DNA from: an uncultured Lachnospiraceae bacterium | GTDB lineage: Bacteria; Bacillota_A; Clostridia; Lachnospirales; Lachnospiraceae | Assembly (NCBI GenBank): GCA_900555005.1 | Contig: USJM01000008.1 | Span: 1 to 21,596, forward strand | DNA: 21,596 bases | Direction of reading: 5' to 3' | Shown: in pieces, positions 1 through 8,150 of the stretch | How the letters are laid out: every line of letters starts with the position of its first letter | How positions within the stretch are numbered: the first letter of the stretch is position 1 | The notes under the pieces: generated by a model | What the model saw: only the letters and a program-made list of their open reading frames with translations | Told to the model about the DNA's origin: nothing | Database searches by the model: none | Position numbers and translations under genes: made by a program

Positions 1-27
1 CATCCGTAAATTCATGAATCAGAAGAG

Positions 28-49
28 AACAGTTCAGAAGTGAACTGTT
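28..49. repeat. 9-bp perfect hairpin with GAAG loop
   Basis: AACAGTTCA at 28-36 pairs perfectly with TGAACTGTT at 41-49 around the loop GAAG, followed by two more T bases and then A. It could be a weak terminator for a gene left of the window, or an operator dyad. No gene is recognisable from 1 to 260 apart from this hairpin and the terminator at 208-254. Confidence 0.4.
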
Positions 50-207
50 TTAGACGCTGATATAGGATCTATGGGCCTCTAACCCCTTTTCAATCGAAGA
101 GTTCGAATGATCGGCCGAGCGTAAAAAGCCTTATTTTATGCGGACTGCAAGCCAAAATGTTTAGCTTCTGGCAATAATCTCTGACATCTGAATGATTCTA
201 TACAGAA

Positions 208-254
208 AGAGCACTGTCTGATTTACAGAACGTAAGCCGGGCAGTGTTCTTTTT
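208..254. terminator. probable bidirectional rho-independent terminator
   Basis: AGAGCACTG (208-216) pairs with CAGTGTTCT (242-250), with one G-T wobble, and runs into TTTTT (250-254). On the minus strand the same stem ends in a T-rich stretch (TTTCTG), so it can also close the minus-strand relic that stops at 261. The loop is long (25 nt), which lowers certainty. Confidence 0.5.
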
Positions 255-260
255 GTGTCT

Positions 261-650
261 TTATTTCCTGCGCTTCATCGGATACGGGTAATTGAGCTTT
301 CGGTCTGTGTACTCATCCGGAGAGGAGGGATCATCCTGATCATGGTTCCGTGCCGTATACCAGTCGTCCATCATTTCAAGCAGATCGACGTAATCCGGGC
401 GTTGTCTGTTCAGCCGGATGCAGAGCTCTCCGTCGATCTCGATCGTTGCCATCTGGGCGATCCGATCGTCCTTTGGCGTTCTGGTTCCGTATTCATACTG
501 TGCGATTCGCACATCTGCAGAGCGCGCTGGAAAACCGAGCGCAAGTCCAAGCACAAAAAATCTGTCCAGGCAGGAATATCTACAGAAGCACGATTCCGAT
601 TTCCGATGATACTTACATGATACAGATGTTTTTGCCATGGTATCGCGCAT
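261..650 (-). pseudogene. helix-turn-helix regulator relic with internal deletion
   Basis: The minus-strand frame contains ADVRIAQYEYGTRTPKDD, the end of an XRE-type helix-turn-helix domain of a kind common in Clostridia (the match is from memory). A few residues later it reads IDGELCIRLNRQRPDY, which in intact relatives lies near the C terminus after a region of roughly 40 residues. Here the two parts are joined at about MAT/IEIDGEL, so the middle seems to have been deleted in frame. The N-terminal part before LGLALGF is not recognisable as helices 1-2 of the domain. The frame stays open to 650 but no ribosome binding site decides a start. It would have been a DNA-binding regulator; function is unlikely now. 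The stop lies next to the hairpin at 208-254. Confidence 0.55.
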
Positions 651-677
651 GATACTATGTTAGAAAAATCTGCGTAC

Positions 678-705
678 TTGATATAAATTTATAATACAGT
701 ACGAT
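678..705 (+). promoter_or_regulatory. candidate promoter for the UvrA-like gene
   Basis: TTGATA (678-683), a 16-nt spacer and TACGAT (700-705) lie in an AT-rich stretch 70 nt before the ATG at 776. A TATAAT also occurs at 690-695 but has no good -35 partner. Moderate to weak evidence. Confidence 0.35.
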
Positions 706-775
706 ATATATACTAAGAACGAAACAACTATCATGAATCAAAAGCAGGAACCGGAAAGGCAAAGAGGTCATTGTT

Positions 776-3279
776 ATGTCCAGTGAAATCAGACAGAGGA
801 AGATACTGCCCAAGTACATCGAGGTGCGCGGTGCAAAGGTTCACAACCTGAAAAACATTGATGTCAATATTCCGCTGCATGAGATCGTAGCGATTGCCGG
901 GGTTTCCGGCTCGGGAAAATCCTCGCTTGCACTTGGCGCGCTGTATGCGGAGGGATCCCGCAGATATTTGGAATCACTCTCTACCTACACGCGCCGGAGG
1001 ATGACGCAGGCGGAACGGGCAGATGTGGATGATGTCCGGTACGTGCCGGCAGCGCTTGCACTGCGCCAGCGTCCCGGAGTTCCCGGTATCCGCAGTACAT
1101 TCGGGACACTTTCGGAGCTGCTCAATAGTCTGCGGCTGATGTTTTCACGGCTTGCAAGCCATCGCTGTCCCAACGGACATTACTGCCCGCCGTCTCTTTC
1201 TGTCGCAGCTATGCAGGAAATTACCTGCCCTGTCTGCGGCGCGAAATTCTATGGCCCCGGAGCCGAGGAGCTTGCCTTCAACAGTACCGGCGCCTGCAAG
1301 ACCTGTGGCGGAACGGGAGTCATCCAGACCGTGAATGAGGCAGCGCTGGTGCCGGATGATTCCAAGACAATCGATGAAGGCGCGGTCGTCGTCTGGGGAA
1401 CACTCATGTGGTCGCTTATGAAGGATATTGTGCGGACGATGGGCGTGCGGACAGATGTACCGTTCCGCGACCTCTCGCCGGAGGAGAAGGAAATTGTCTA
1501 CCACGGTGAGCTGAAAAAACATCACATCCATTACGTCAATCCGAATACGCTGGAACCGGCAGAGATGGATTTCAATATTACAGCGCGGTCAATTCCGTGA
1601 AGAATTCCCTTGCCAAGGTGAAGGATGAGAAGGGAATGAAGCGTCTCGAAAAATATCTCAAGGAGGGTATTTGCCCTGACTGCCATGGTACAAGGCTTTC
1701 GGAGGCCGCCCGCGCGCCGCGGCTTCGGGGTATCGGTCTGGATGAGGCGGCGGCTATGACGCTCTCGGAACTGATCCGCTGGGTGCAGGGTGTTCCGGCA
1801 TCTCTTCCGGAAGAGATGCGTACGATGGCGGAAAACATCTGTGAATCTTTTATGGACGTCTCCAGGCGGCTGATGGACCTCGGCCTTGGATATCTGTCGC
1901 TTGACCGGGCAGCTTCGACGCTTTCCACGGGTGAAAGGCAGCGTGTGCAGCTGGCGAGGGCAGTCCGCAACCGTACGACCGGCGTACTCTATGTTCTCGA
2001 TGAGCCGTCAATCGGCCTGCACCCCTATAATCTCAAAGGACTGACCGGCGTGATGGACGATCTGCGGGCGGACGGGAACTCCGTCATCATTGTTGACCAT
2101 GACACACAGGTTTTAAAGCACGCCGACTGGATGATTGAGATGGGAAAAGGAGCCGGAGCGGACGGTGGAACGGTGATTTCCGAGGGAAACATCGAAGCCG
2201 TTTCAGAGAATCCGGAGTCTGTCATCGGCCCGTTCCTTTCCGATCAGTATGAAGCAAGAATCCGTCCGGTTACGCCGGCGGATTCCATGTTTGCGAAAGG
2301 TATCATACACCTGGAAACGAGGATGATTCATACAGTGCATCCGCTGGATGTCCGGATCCCGATGGGAAGGCTGACCGTAGTGACGGGTGTTTCCGGTTCC
2401 GGCAAGACGACGATGGTGCTCGAAAGCCTGATTCCGGCACTCAGGGCAAAGGTCAGCGGCCAGAAGCTGCCGGGACATGTGAAAAGCATCAAAGCGGAAG
2501 GCATCACACAGGTCAAACTGATCGACGCGACGCCGATCGGTATCAATGTGCGCTCGACTGTCGCCACTTATGCCAATGTCCACGACGAACTCAGAAAAAT
2601 ATACGCAAAAACAAAAGACGCGAAGGAACGCTGCTTCAAGGCAGGAGACTTCTCTTACAATACGGGCAAACTCCGCTGTCCGGTCTGTGACGGACAGGGG
2701 AGATCTCGCTGGATGTTCAGTTCCTGCCCGATGTCAAGATTCCCTGTCCGGAGTGCCGGGGTTCCCGGTACAGCAGAGATGCCTTTGACATCCGCAGGAA
2801 GGCAAAGGACGGAAATGAATACAGCCTGCCGGAACTTATGAATATGAGTGTGGATCAGGTGCTTCATGCCCTCGGTGGACTTAAACTCCTGCAGCAGCGC
2901 CTGCAGGTGCTGCACGACCTGGGGCTTGGCTATCTGACCCTCGGCGAGGAAACACCGGGACTTTCCGGCGGCGAAGCGCAGCGGCTGAAGCTTGCCAGCG
3001 AGATGGGGAAGGGTCAGAGTGACTCGGTATTCGTTTTTGATGAACCGACAATCGGTCTGCATCCGCAGGATGTGAAGACGCTGCTGCTTGTTTTTCAGAC
3101 TTTGATTGATCACGGAGCAACTGTCGTTGTCATTGAGCATGACCTTGATGTCATAAAGAATGCCGATTACATCATTGACATGGGACCGGGCGGTGGAAAG
3201 GAAGGCGGCGGATCGTTGCCTGCGGGGTACCGGACGAAATCAAGAGAACGATGAAAGCATTACTGGGCAATATATATAG
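776..3279 (+). pseudogene. UvrA-like ABC ATPase (excinuclease subunit A paralogue), four frameshifts
   Basis: Joining the frames gives an 835-residue UvrA-family protein: first Walker [10 protein letters not shown], zinc-finger cysteines (CPVCG...CKTCGG), signature LSTGERQRVQLA, Walker B VLDEPSIGLHP, second Walker [10 protein letters not shown], signature LSGGEAQRLKLAS, Walker B VFDEPTIGLHP, and a C terminus ending ESITGQYI. UvrA-family ATPases scan DNA for damage; short paralogues like this one are often annotated as repair or drug-tolerance proteins. The reading frame breaks four times, each explained by one missing base: near 1579 (restores NIYSAVNS), in the G run 2697-2700 (restores GEISLDVQFLPD), at 3209/3210 (restores GGRIVACGVPDEI) and near 3248 (restores DESITGQYI). 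Adding four bases gives a length divisible by three. It is a recent pseudogene or a site of base-calling deletions; the large hsd genes nearby are unbroken. Start: ATG 776 after AAAGAGG. Confidence 0.85.
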
Positions 3280-3318
3280 AGGGCGAGAGCGGACAGAATC
3301 ATTCCGAAGGGAATAACC

Positions 3319-3732
3319 ATGACAGGAATAAAAAAAGAAAAATCTGCAGAGTATATGACCTATCCTGAGTACCTGGAAAATATTAAGAGGGGAATTGTAA
3401 CGGAGGACGGGCACTGTCCTGTCACTCCGCTTCTGATAATGCTGCAGGGCAGATGGAAATCACAGCTTATGTATGAGATGTGCATCTATGACACGGTCAG
3501 ATTCGGACAGCTGAAGAAGGATCTTTCGGGCATTACAAATACAATGCTTACCAAGGGACTTCGGGAACTTGAAGACGACGGTCTGATAACCAGAAAGCAA
3601 TTCAATGAGATTCCACCGCATGTGGAGTATTCCCTGACGGAAATGGGGAGAGACCTGCTCCCCGTATTCTATGCGATCATGAACTGGGGGTTTAAATACG
3701 AAAAAGAGCTGTATGGAGATACAAAAAAGTAA
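3319..3732 (+). CDS. HxlR-family winged-helix transcriptional regulator
   Basis: The 137-residue protein shows the HxlR layout: a CPVTPLLIMLQGRWKSQLMYEM opening segment (with the family's Cys-Pro and GRWK), then a winged helix with RFGQLKKDLSGIT, NTMLTKGLRELEDDGLI and the wing EIPPHVEYSLTEMGRDLLP. HxlR proteins bind DNA as dimers and often sense redox or electrophiles through the N-terminal cysteine; here that is inference from the family. The start at 3319 follows GAAGGGA with suitable spacing. It begins 39 nt after the restored end of the UvrA-like gene, so the two may have been co-transcribed, and the regulator could control that gene. The N-terminal extension of about 30 residues is a little longer than usual. 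Confidence 0.85.
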   Translation: MTGIKKEKSAEYMTYPEYLENIKRGIVTEDGHCPVTPLLIMLQGRWKSQLMYEMCIYDTVRFGQLKKDLSGITNTMLTKGLRELEDDGLITRKQFNEIPPHVEYSLTEMGRDLLPVFYAIMNWGFKYEKELYGDTKK

Positions 3733-3750
3733 AAGGCAGTGGGGCAGAAG

Positions 3751-3903
3751 ATGGATAACGTTGCAGAGGAGTATCCTTTACCGACCGCTCCGACTTTTCC
3801 AGTCATGCGGCATCCGGACACCCGCAAGTGGTTTGCGATTATCATGGATGTTCCCAAGGATAAGCTGGGCCTGATTGGACAACAGAGGGTGGATGTTATC
3901 AAT
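3751..3903 (+). pseudogene. truncated YjbR/MmcQ-family domain
   Basis: The frame reads YPLPTAPTFPVMRHPDTRK then WFAIIMDVPKDKLGL and RVDVIN, the N-terminal half of a YjbR/MmcQ domain, a CyaY-like DNA-binding fold of unknown precise role. Full proteins of this family are about 110-125 residues. Here the similarity stops after VDVIN, where relatives continue with an LKCDP-like segment, and the frame runs on into unrelated sequence to a stop at 3964-3966. A GTG at 3739 could also start it. It follows the HxlR gene by 18 nt. The 3' half was replaced by the fragment described next, so it is probably not functional. Confidence 0.65.
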
Positions 3904-4091
3904 GCGACAGAGCGGATATTTCAAAGGATATCATTTTTACGATGTCAGCCGCTACACTGGCGCTGATCAAGCAGGCTTTTCGCAATCAAAGTATGAGCTT
4001 TTCTCTTCGTGATGAAAATGGATTCACCCCAAAGGAGTCGGCAGAGCTCATGAGAAGAATCCACGAAGTTCAGAATAATGAGGTTGTATGA
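3904..4091 (+). pseudogene. 3'-end fragment of an unrecognised gene
   Basis: In a different frame from the YjbR fragment, codons ending at TGA 4089-4091 read ISKDIIFTMSAATLALIKQ, then SFSLRDENGFTPKESAELM and RRIHEVQNNEVV. The composition and the terminator directly after it suggest the true C-terminal end of a gene whose 5' part has been lost. I do not recognise the family. The junction with the YjbR fragment is near 3903; nothing shows what joined them. Confidence 0.45.
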
Positions 4092-4098
4092 ACACACG

Positions 4099-4142
4099 AA
4101 TCCCGGAAAGTCTTGAATCGATAAGGCTTGCAGGGATTTTTT
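4099..4142 (+). terminator. rho-independent terminator
   Basis: AATCCC (4099-4104) pairs with GGGATT (4133-4138), and after a symmetric 3x3 internal loop AAGTCTT (4108-4114) pairs with AAGGCTT (4123-4129), with one G-U pair. Six T bases follow (4137-4142). It lies 8 nt after the TGA at 4089-4091. Confidence 0.75.
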
Positions 4143-4232
4143 CATGTCCTCTAGGTACATTTTGGATACAAATCCTTGGACGGCATGAATGAAGAGAAGT
4201 GTATTCAATGTAGTGTTTGTGATACGGATATA

Positions 4233-4319
4233 GTATGATCACCGGATTTTTAATATGATAATATTCTAAATATTGATCATATTGAAAGACTTGTATTCAA
4301 CTGCATCATATGATAAGTT
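4233..4319 (+). promoter_or_regulatory. cluster of ATATGAT dyads before fic (candidate operator/promoter)
   Basis: The 120-bp AT-rich leader of fic carries a long near-perfect dyad: AATATGATAATATT (4252-4265) against AATATTGATCATATT (4269-4283), one extra G. A second, perfect dyad ATCATATGAT lies at 4305-4314, and a further TATGATC is near 4234. The core ATATGAT/ATCATAT therefore recurs at regular intervals. TATGAT (4309-4314) could be a -10 element inside the operator, but no convincing -35 at 17 nt is seen. The arrangement looks like a repressor target, possibly for the winged-helix tail of the Fic protein itself. Confidence 0.5.
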
Positions 4320-4364
4320 AAATGTATCAATTGCTTAAAAATGATCAAAATAGAGGCTTGAGAT

Positions 4365-5426
4365 ATGCGCGATTTCTCTTATCAAAATAAATGGATAAAA
4401 CTGCTTACACCTCAAATTGTAGGTTACCTGACAACAATTCATGAGTATAAGGGAAGGCAGGAGCTGATTGCGACCAGGCATGCAGATATTCTGCAGAATC
4501 TGATTGAAATTGCCAAAATTCAAAGCACGGAAAGTTCAAACAAAATCGAAGGTATTTACACCTCGGATGAGCGCCTGAAAAAAATTGTCATGGATAAAAC
4601 GACACCTCATTCCAGAGATGAATATGAGATTGCCGGATATCGGGATGTTTTAAATACGATCCATGAAAATTATGAGCACATTCCTGTCAAGCCGACACTG
4701 ATACTGCAACTCCACCGTGATATGTATAAATTTGAGGAGACAAGAATTGGCGGCCAGTGGAAAATTTCTGATAACAGAATTGAGGAAGTGGATAAAGATG
4801 GAAAACGGACAATAAGATTTCAGACTGTTCCAGCATTTGAAACACCAGAGGCAATGATACAGTTATGCAAGGCATATCAGGAGATTCTGTCAGATGCGCA
4901 GGTTGATCCGTTACTAATAATCCCGATGTTCATTCTTGATTTTCTGTGTATCCATCCATTTCTTGATGGAAACGGCAGAATGAGCAGGCTGCTTACGCTG
5001 CTTTTGCTGTATAAAAATGGATATTTCGTTGGAAGATATATCAGTATAGAGAAACTCATAGAGACAGCGAAGGATCAATATTATGACGCACTGCAGACAA
5101 GTTCAGCGGGGTGGCATGAGGGAAATAATGATTATATGCCATTTGTCGTATATATGCTTAGTGTCATAACAGCTGCCTATCGCGAGTTTATGGAACGCAC
5201 AGAACTTGTGGAAGAACGGAAGGTTTCAAAGCCGGACCGCATCGAAGAGATGCTGCGGAAAAAGTTCGGGACTTTTACAAAAACAGAGATTCAAAATGAA
5301 TTTCCAAATATTGGTCAGGCAACGATACAAAGGACACTTTCGAAGCTCCAGAAGGAAAATAAGATCCTTAAAATCGGCGGAGGCCGTTATACGAAGTACC
5401 GCTGGAACTGGGATAAAGAGGAGTGA
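4365..5426 (+). CDS. Fic-domain protein with N-terminal inhibitory helix and winged-helix tail
   Basis: This 353-residue protein has the Fic active-site motif HPFLDGNGRMSR, with His197, Asp201, Asn203 and Arg205, matching HxFx(D/E)GNGRxxR. The complete motif predicts nucleotidyl (usually AMP) transfer to a protein target. Near the N terminus SNKIEG (58-63) fits the auto-inhibitory motif (S/T)xxxE(G/N), placing it with Fic proteins that carry their own antitoxin helix before the Fic core. After about residue 280 the segment PDRIEEMLRKKF...FTKTEIQNEF...ATIQRTLSKLQ looks like a winged helix-turn-helix. It heads the operon: hsdM follows after 15 nt. The start at 4365 has GAGG 9 nt upstream. Fic genes beside type I restriction-modification genes are known in gut Firmicutes; the role there is unproven. 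The target protein is unknown. Confidence 0.9.
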   Translation: MRDFSYQNKWIKLLTPQIVGYLTTIHEYKGRQELIATRHADILQNLIEIAKIQSTESSNKIEGIYTSDERLKKIVMDKTTPHSRDEYEIAGYRDVLNTIHENYEHIPVKPTLILQLHRDMYKFEETRIGGQWKISDNRIEEVDKDGKRTIRFQTVPAFETPEAMIQLCKAYQEILSDAQVDPLLIIPMFILDFLCIHPFLDGNGRMSRLLTLLLLYKNGYFVGRYISIEKLIETAKDQYYDALQTSSAGWHEGNNDYMPFVVYMLSVITAAYREFMERTELVEERKVSKPDRIEEMLRKKFGTFTKTEIQNEFPNIGQATIQRTLSKLQKENKILKIGGGRYTKYRWNWDKEE

Positions 5427-5441
5427 TTTTAGGAGGGTGGC

Positions 5442-6953
5442 ATGATTACAGGTGAACTTAAAAACAAGATCGATGCTTTATGGGAGATATTCTGGACGGG
5501 AGGACTTACCAATCCGCTGGATGTCATTGAACAGATGACATATCTTATGTTTATTCACGATCTGGATGACAGTGATAATCTTCATGCTAGGGAATGTGCC
5601 ATGCTGGGCCTTCCCTATGAAAGTATATTTGCCGGGGAAGTAAAAATTGGAGATCGTGTGGTTGATGGGTCACAGCTTAAGTGGTCTGTTTTCCATGATT
5701 TCCCGGCGCAGAAGATGTATTCCGTTATGCAGGAGATGGTATTTCCCTTTATCAAAGATCTGCATGGAAATAAAGAGAGCGCCTATGCAAAATACATGCA
5801 GGATGCAATCTTCAAGATCCCGACGCCCCTGATGCTGTCCAAGGTCGTCGATGCCATGGATGAACTTTATAAGCAGATGAGCGGTTTGAAAGACACCGAT
5901 GCCCGCGGTGATGTTTATGAATATCTCCTGTCCAAATTGGCAAATTCCGGCGTGAATGGACAGTTCCGGACACCAAGGCATATTATCAAGATGATGGTTG
6001 AGCTGATGCAGCCGGGACCGGACGAAGTCGTATGTGACCCCGCCTGTGGCACCTCGGGCTTCCTTGTTGCCGTTGGTGAGTATGAAAAAGAGCATCATAA
6101 AGAAGAAATCTTCTTTGACAGGGCGAAGAAAGATCATTACATGAATCACATGTTTCATGGCTATGATATGGACCGGACGATGCTTCGTATCGGTGCCATG
6201 AATATGATGACGCATGGTATTGACAACCCTTATATCGAATATCGTGACAGCCTTTCCGATCAGAATCCGGATCGGAACAAATATACACTGATCCTGGCCA
6301 ACCCGCCGTTCAAGGGGAGCCTTGATTATGATATTGTTTCAACCGATCTGTTGAAACTGTGCAAGACCAAAAAGACAGAGCTGCTTTTCGTAAACCTATT
6401 TATTCAGATGCTGAAAGTTGGAGGCCGGTGCGCCTGCATCGTCCCTGACGGTGTACTCTTTGGTTCCTCAACCGCTCATAAGGCGATCCGCAGGGAACTG
6501 ATTGAAAATCAGAGACTGGAGGCGGTGATCTCTATGCCTTCCGGTGTATTCAAGCCATATGCAGGAGTATCTACCGGTATTCTGATATTCACGAAAACAA
6601 ATCACGGCGGTACCGATAACGTCTGGTTCTACGATATGAAGGCAGACGGATTTAGTTTGGATGACAAAAGGACGCCGACAGAAGAGAATGATATTCCGGA
6701 TATTATAGAGCGTTTTAAGCACAGGGATCCGGAGAGAAGTCGTGAGCGGACGGAACAGTCTTTCATGGTGCCAAAGCAGGAAATCGTTGATAATGGATAC
6801 GATCTTTCCATCAACAAGTACAAAAAAGTCGAGTACAAGCCGGTGGAATATCCGCCTACAAGCGAGATTCTGGCCAGTATCCGTAACCTGGAAACGGAAA
6901 TTACAAACGATCTGGATGATCTCGAAAAGATGCTCACGAATGAGACAAATTGA
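5442..6953 (+). CDS. hsdM: type I restriction-modification system, N6-adenine methyltransferase subunit
   Basis: The 503-residue protein has the HsdM layout: an N-terminal helical domain (MITGELKNKIDALWEIFW, about 1-150), then the methyltransferase core with SAM-binding motif I DPACGTSGFL starting at Asp199 and catalytic motif IV NPPF at 287-290. With two HsdM and one HsdS it methylates adenine on both strands of a bipartite site; with HsdR it forms the restriction complex. FRTPRHIIKMMVELMQP just before motif I is typical. AGGAGGG precedes the ATG. It is 15 nt after fic and 19 nt before hsdS, so the three genes almost certainly share a transcript. No frameshift or missing residue is seen. Confidence 0.96.
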   Translation: MITGELKNKIDALWEIFWTGGLTNPLDVIEQMTYLMFIHDLDDSDNLHARECAMLGLPYESIFAGEVKIGDRVVDGSQLKWSVFHDFPAQKMYSVMQEMVFPFIKDLHGNKESAYAKYMQDAIFKIPTPLMLSKVVDAMDELYKQMSGLKDTDARGDVYEYLLSKLANSGVNGQFRTPRHIIKMMVELMQPGPDEVVCDPACGTSGFLVAVGEYEKEHHKEEIFFDRAKKDHYMNHMFHGYDMDRTMLRIGAMNMMTHGIDNPYIEYRDSLSDQNPDRNKYTLILANPPFKGSLDYDIVSTDLLKLCKTKKTELLFVNLFIQMLKVGGRCACIVPDGVLFGSSTAHKAIRRELIENQRLEAVISMPSGVFKPYAGVSTGILIFTKTNHGGTDNVWFYDMKADGFSLDDKRTPTEENDIPDIIERFKHRDPERSRERTEQSFMVPKQEIVDNGYDLSINKYKKVEYKPVEYPPTSEILASIRNLETEITNDLDDLEKMLTNETN

Positions 6954-6972
6954 TATTTGTGGGGGATGTTAG

Positions 6973-8079
6973 ATGGTAAAAGTGTTATTGGAAGATTGCT
7001 GTGAAATACTGGATTCTATGCGAGTGCCAATCACATCTTCAGATAGGACAGTGGGCCCGTATCCATATTATGGAGCTAATGGAATTCAGGATCATGTAGC
7101 AAATTACATTTTCGATGATGAATTGGTTCTTTTGGCTGAAGATGGGGGCAACTTTGGATCTAAGGAAAGGCCGATTGCTTACCGAGTTTCGGGAAAATGC
7201 TGGGTTAATAATCATGCCCATGTTTTAAAACCAAAAGATGGACTGGATGTTGATTATTTATGCTATTCTTTGATGTTCTATGATGTTGGGGGAATGGTCA
7301 ATGGAGCTACGAGGAAAAAGCTAACTCAAGCTGCAATGCGACAGATGATGATTCCAAAAAGATCTATGGAAGAACAAAGACGCATCGTTGATATACTTGC
7401 AAAAGTTGTTGCAGTGAAAGAAAAGAGACAACACGAAATAGCAGAGTTCGATAACCTTATCAAAGCCCGATTTGTCGAGATGTTTGGAGACCCGGTAACA
7501 AATCCATTTAATTGGGAGAAAAGCCAACTGGGGAAGGTGTGTGATGTTAGAGATGGTACACATGATTCACCAGAATACTTTGAAACAGGTTGGCCATTGG
7601 TTACATCTAAAAACGTTACGGGCGGTCATCTTGACCTAACGTCCTGTAACTACATTTCGGAAGAAGATTTTAAAAAAATTAATGAAAGATCGAAGGTTGA
7701 TTCCGGTGATATTATAATGCCGATGATAGGGACGGTTGGTAAACCTGTGATTGTAGACGTGGAACCCGCTTTTGCAATCAAGAATGTTGCTTTAATAAAA
7801 TTTCCAAAGAAATCGCTTGTATCAAATATCTACATTCGGGCATTATTGGAATCGGACTATTTTGACAGGGCGGTAATTGGCAAGGTGCGTGGAGGAACGC
7901 AGAAGTTTATTTCGCTTGGTGATATTCGCAAATTTGAAATACTTGTTCCGGATATTGAAGTACAAAATAACTTCGCCACCTTCGTCGCTCAAGTCGACAA
8001 ATCAAAAGTTGCCGTTCAGAAGTCACTTGATGAGACACAGGTATTATTTAACGCTTTAATGCAGAAATATTTCGGGTAA
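6973..8079 (+). CDS. hsdS: type I restriction-modification system, specificity subunit
   Basis: The 368-residue protein has the two-lobed HsdS structure: target-recognition domain 1 (about 1-125), a helical spacer IVDILAKVVAVKEKRQHEI ending in the conserved ARFVEMFGDPVTNP (about 165-178), target-recognition domain 2 (about 180-330), and a C-terminal helix with QVDKSKVAVQ ending MQKYFG. It selects the DNA site for HsdM and HsdR; the motif cannot be read from sequence. The spacer sequence (7463-7505) and the QVDKSK region (7990-8015) recur as direct repeats at 9693-9735 and 10199-10224 around a second domain-2 cassette. In-frame exchange would give a 350-residue protein with a different second half-site. 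It is followed at once by a recombinase gene. Confidence 0.95.
   Translation: MVKVLLEDCCEILDSMRVPITSSDRTVGPYPYYGANGIQDHVANYIFDDELVLLAEDGGNFGSKERPIAYRVSGKCWVNNHAHVLKPKDGLDVDYLCYSLMFYDVGGMVNGATRKKLTQAAMRQMMIPKRSMEEQRRIVDILAKVVAVKEKRQHEIAEFDNLIKARFVEMFGDPVTNPFNWEKSQLGKVCDVRDGTHDSPEYFETGWPLVTSKNVTGGHLDLTSCNYISEEDFKKINERSKVDSGDIIMPMIGTVGKPVIVDVEPAFAIKNVALIKFPKKSLVSNIYIRALLESDYFDRAVIGKVRGGTQKFISLGDIRKFEILVPDIEVQNNFATFVAQVDKSKVAVQKSLDETQVLFNALMQKYFG
7463..7505 (+). repeat. direct repeat A, copy 1 (centre of hsdS)
   Basis: Matches 9693-9735 at 37 of 43 positions, with the first 16 bases (AAGCCCGATTTGTCGA) identical. It encodes KARFVEMFGDP and lies exactly where target-recognition domain 2 begins. 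Same orientation and same reading frame as copy 2, so crossing over here keeps the frame. Confidence 0.85.
7990..8015 (+). repeat. direct repeat B, copy 1 (3' end of hsdS)
   Basis: Matches 10199-10224 at 23 of 26 positions, with a 15-base identical core GTCGACAAATCAAAA (7993-8007). It encodes QVDKSK after target-recognition domain 2. With repeat A it brackets a swappable domain. Confidence 0.8.
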
Positions 8080-8121
8080 AATAGAGGTATCAGTGGATTT
8101 GAGGTGAATTGGCCGGTGATT

Positions 8122-8143
8122 TGCCTCCTTGATCAAGGAGGTA
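8122..8143 (+). promoter_or_regulatory. perfect palindrome containing the recombinase ribosome binding site
   Basis: CCTCCTTGATCAAGGAGG (8124-8141) is an exact 18-bp palindrome; in RNA the stem extends by a G-U and a U-A pair. Its 3' half AAGGAGG is the Shine-Dalgarno sequence of the recombinase, 9 nt before the GTG start at 8151. As RNA it would fold as a 7-9 bp stem with loop GAUC and hide the ribosome binding site. No T run follows, so it is not a terminator. It could also be a protein-binding dyad in DNA. Confidence 0.65.
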
Positions 8144-8150
8144 TATCAGA

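Noticed and set aside
255..652. Plus-strand open frames opposite the helix-turn-helix relic
   Set aside because: No ribosome binding site or recognisable domain; the minus strand carries the recognisable protein segments.
5670..6288. Long minus-strand frames inside hsdM
   Set aside because: His- and Cys-rich composition typical of antisense shadows; hsdM motifs are complete on the plus strand.
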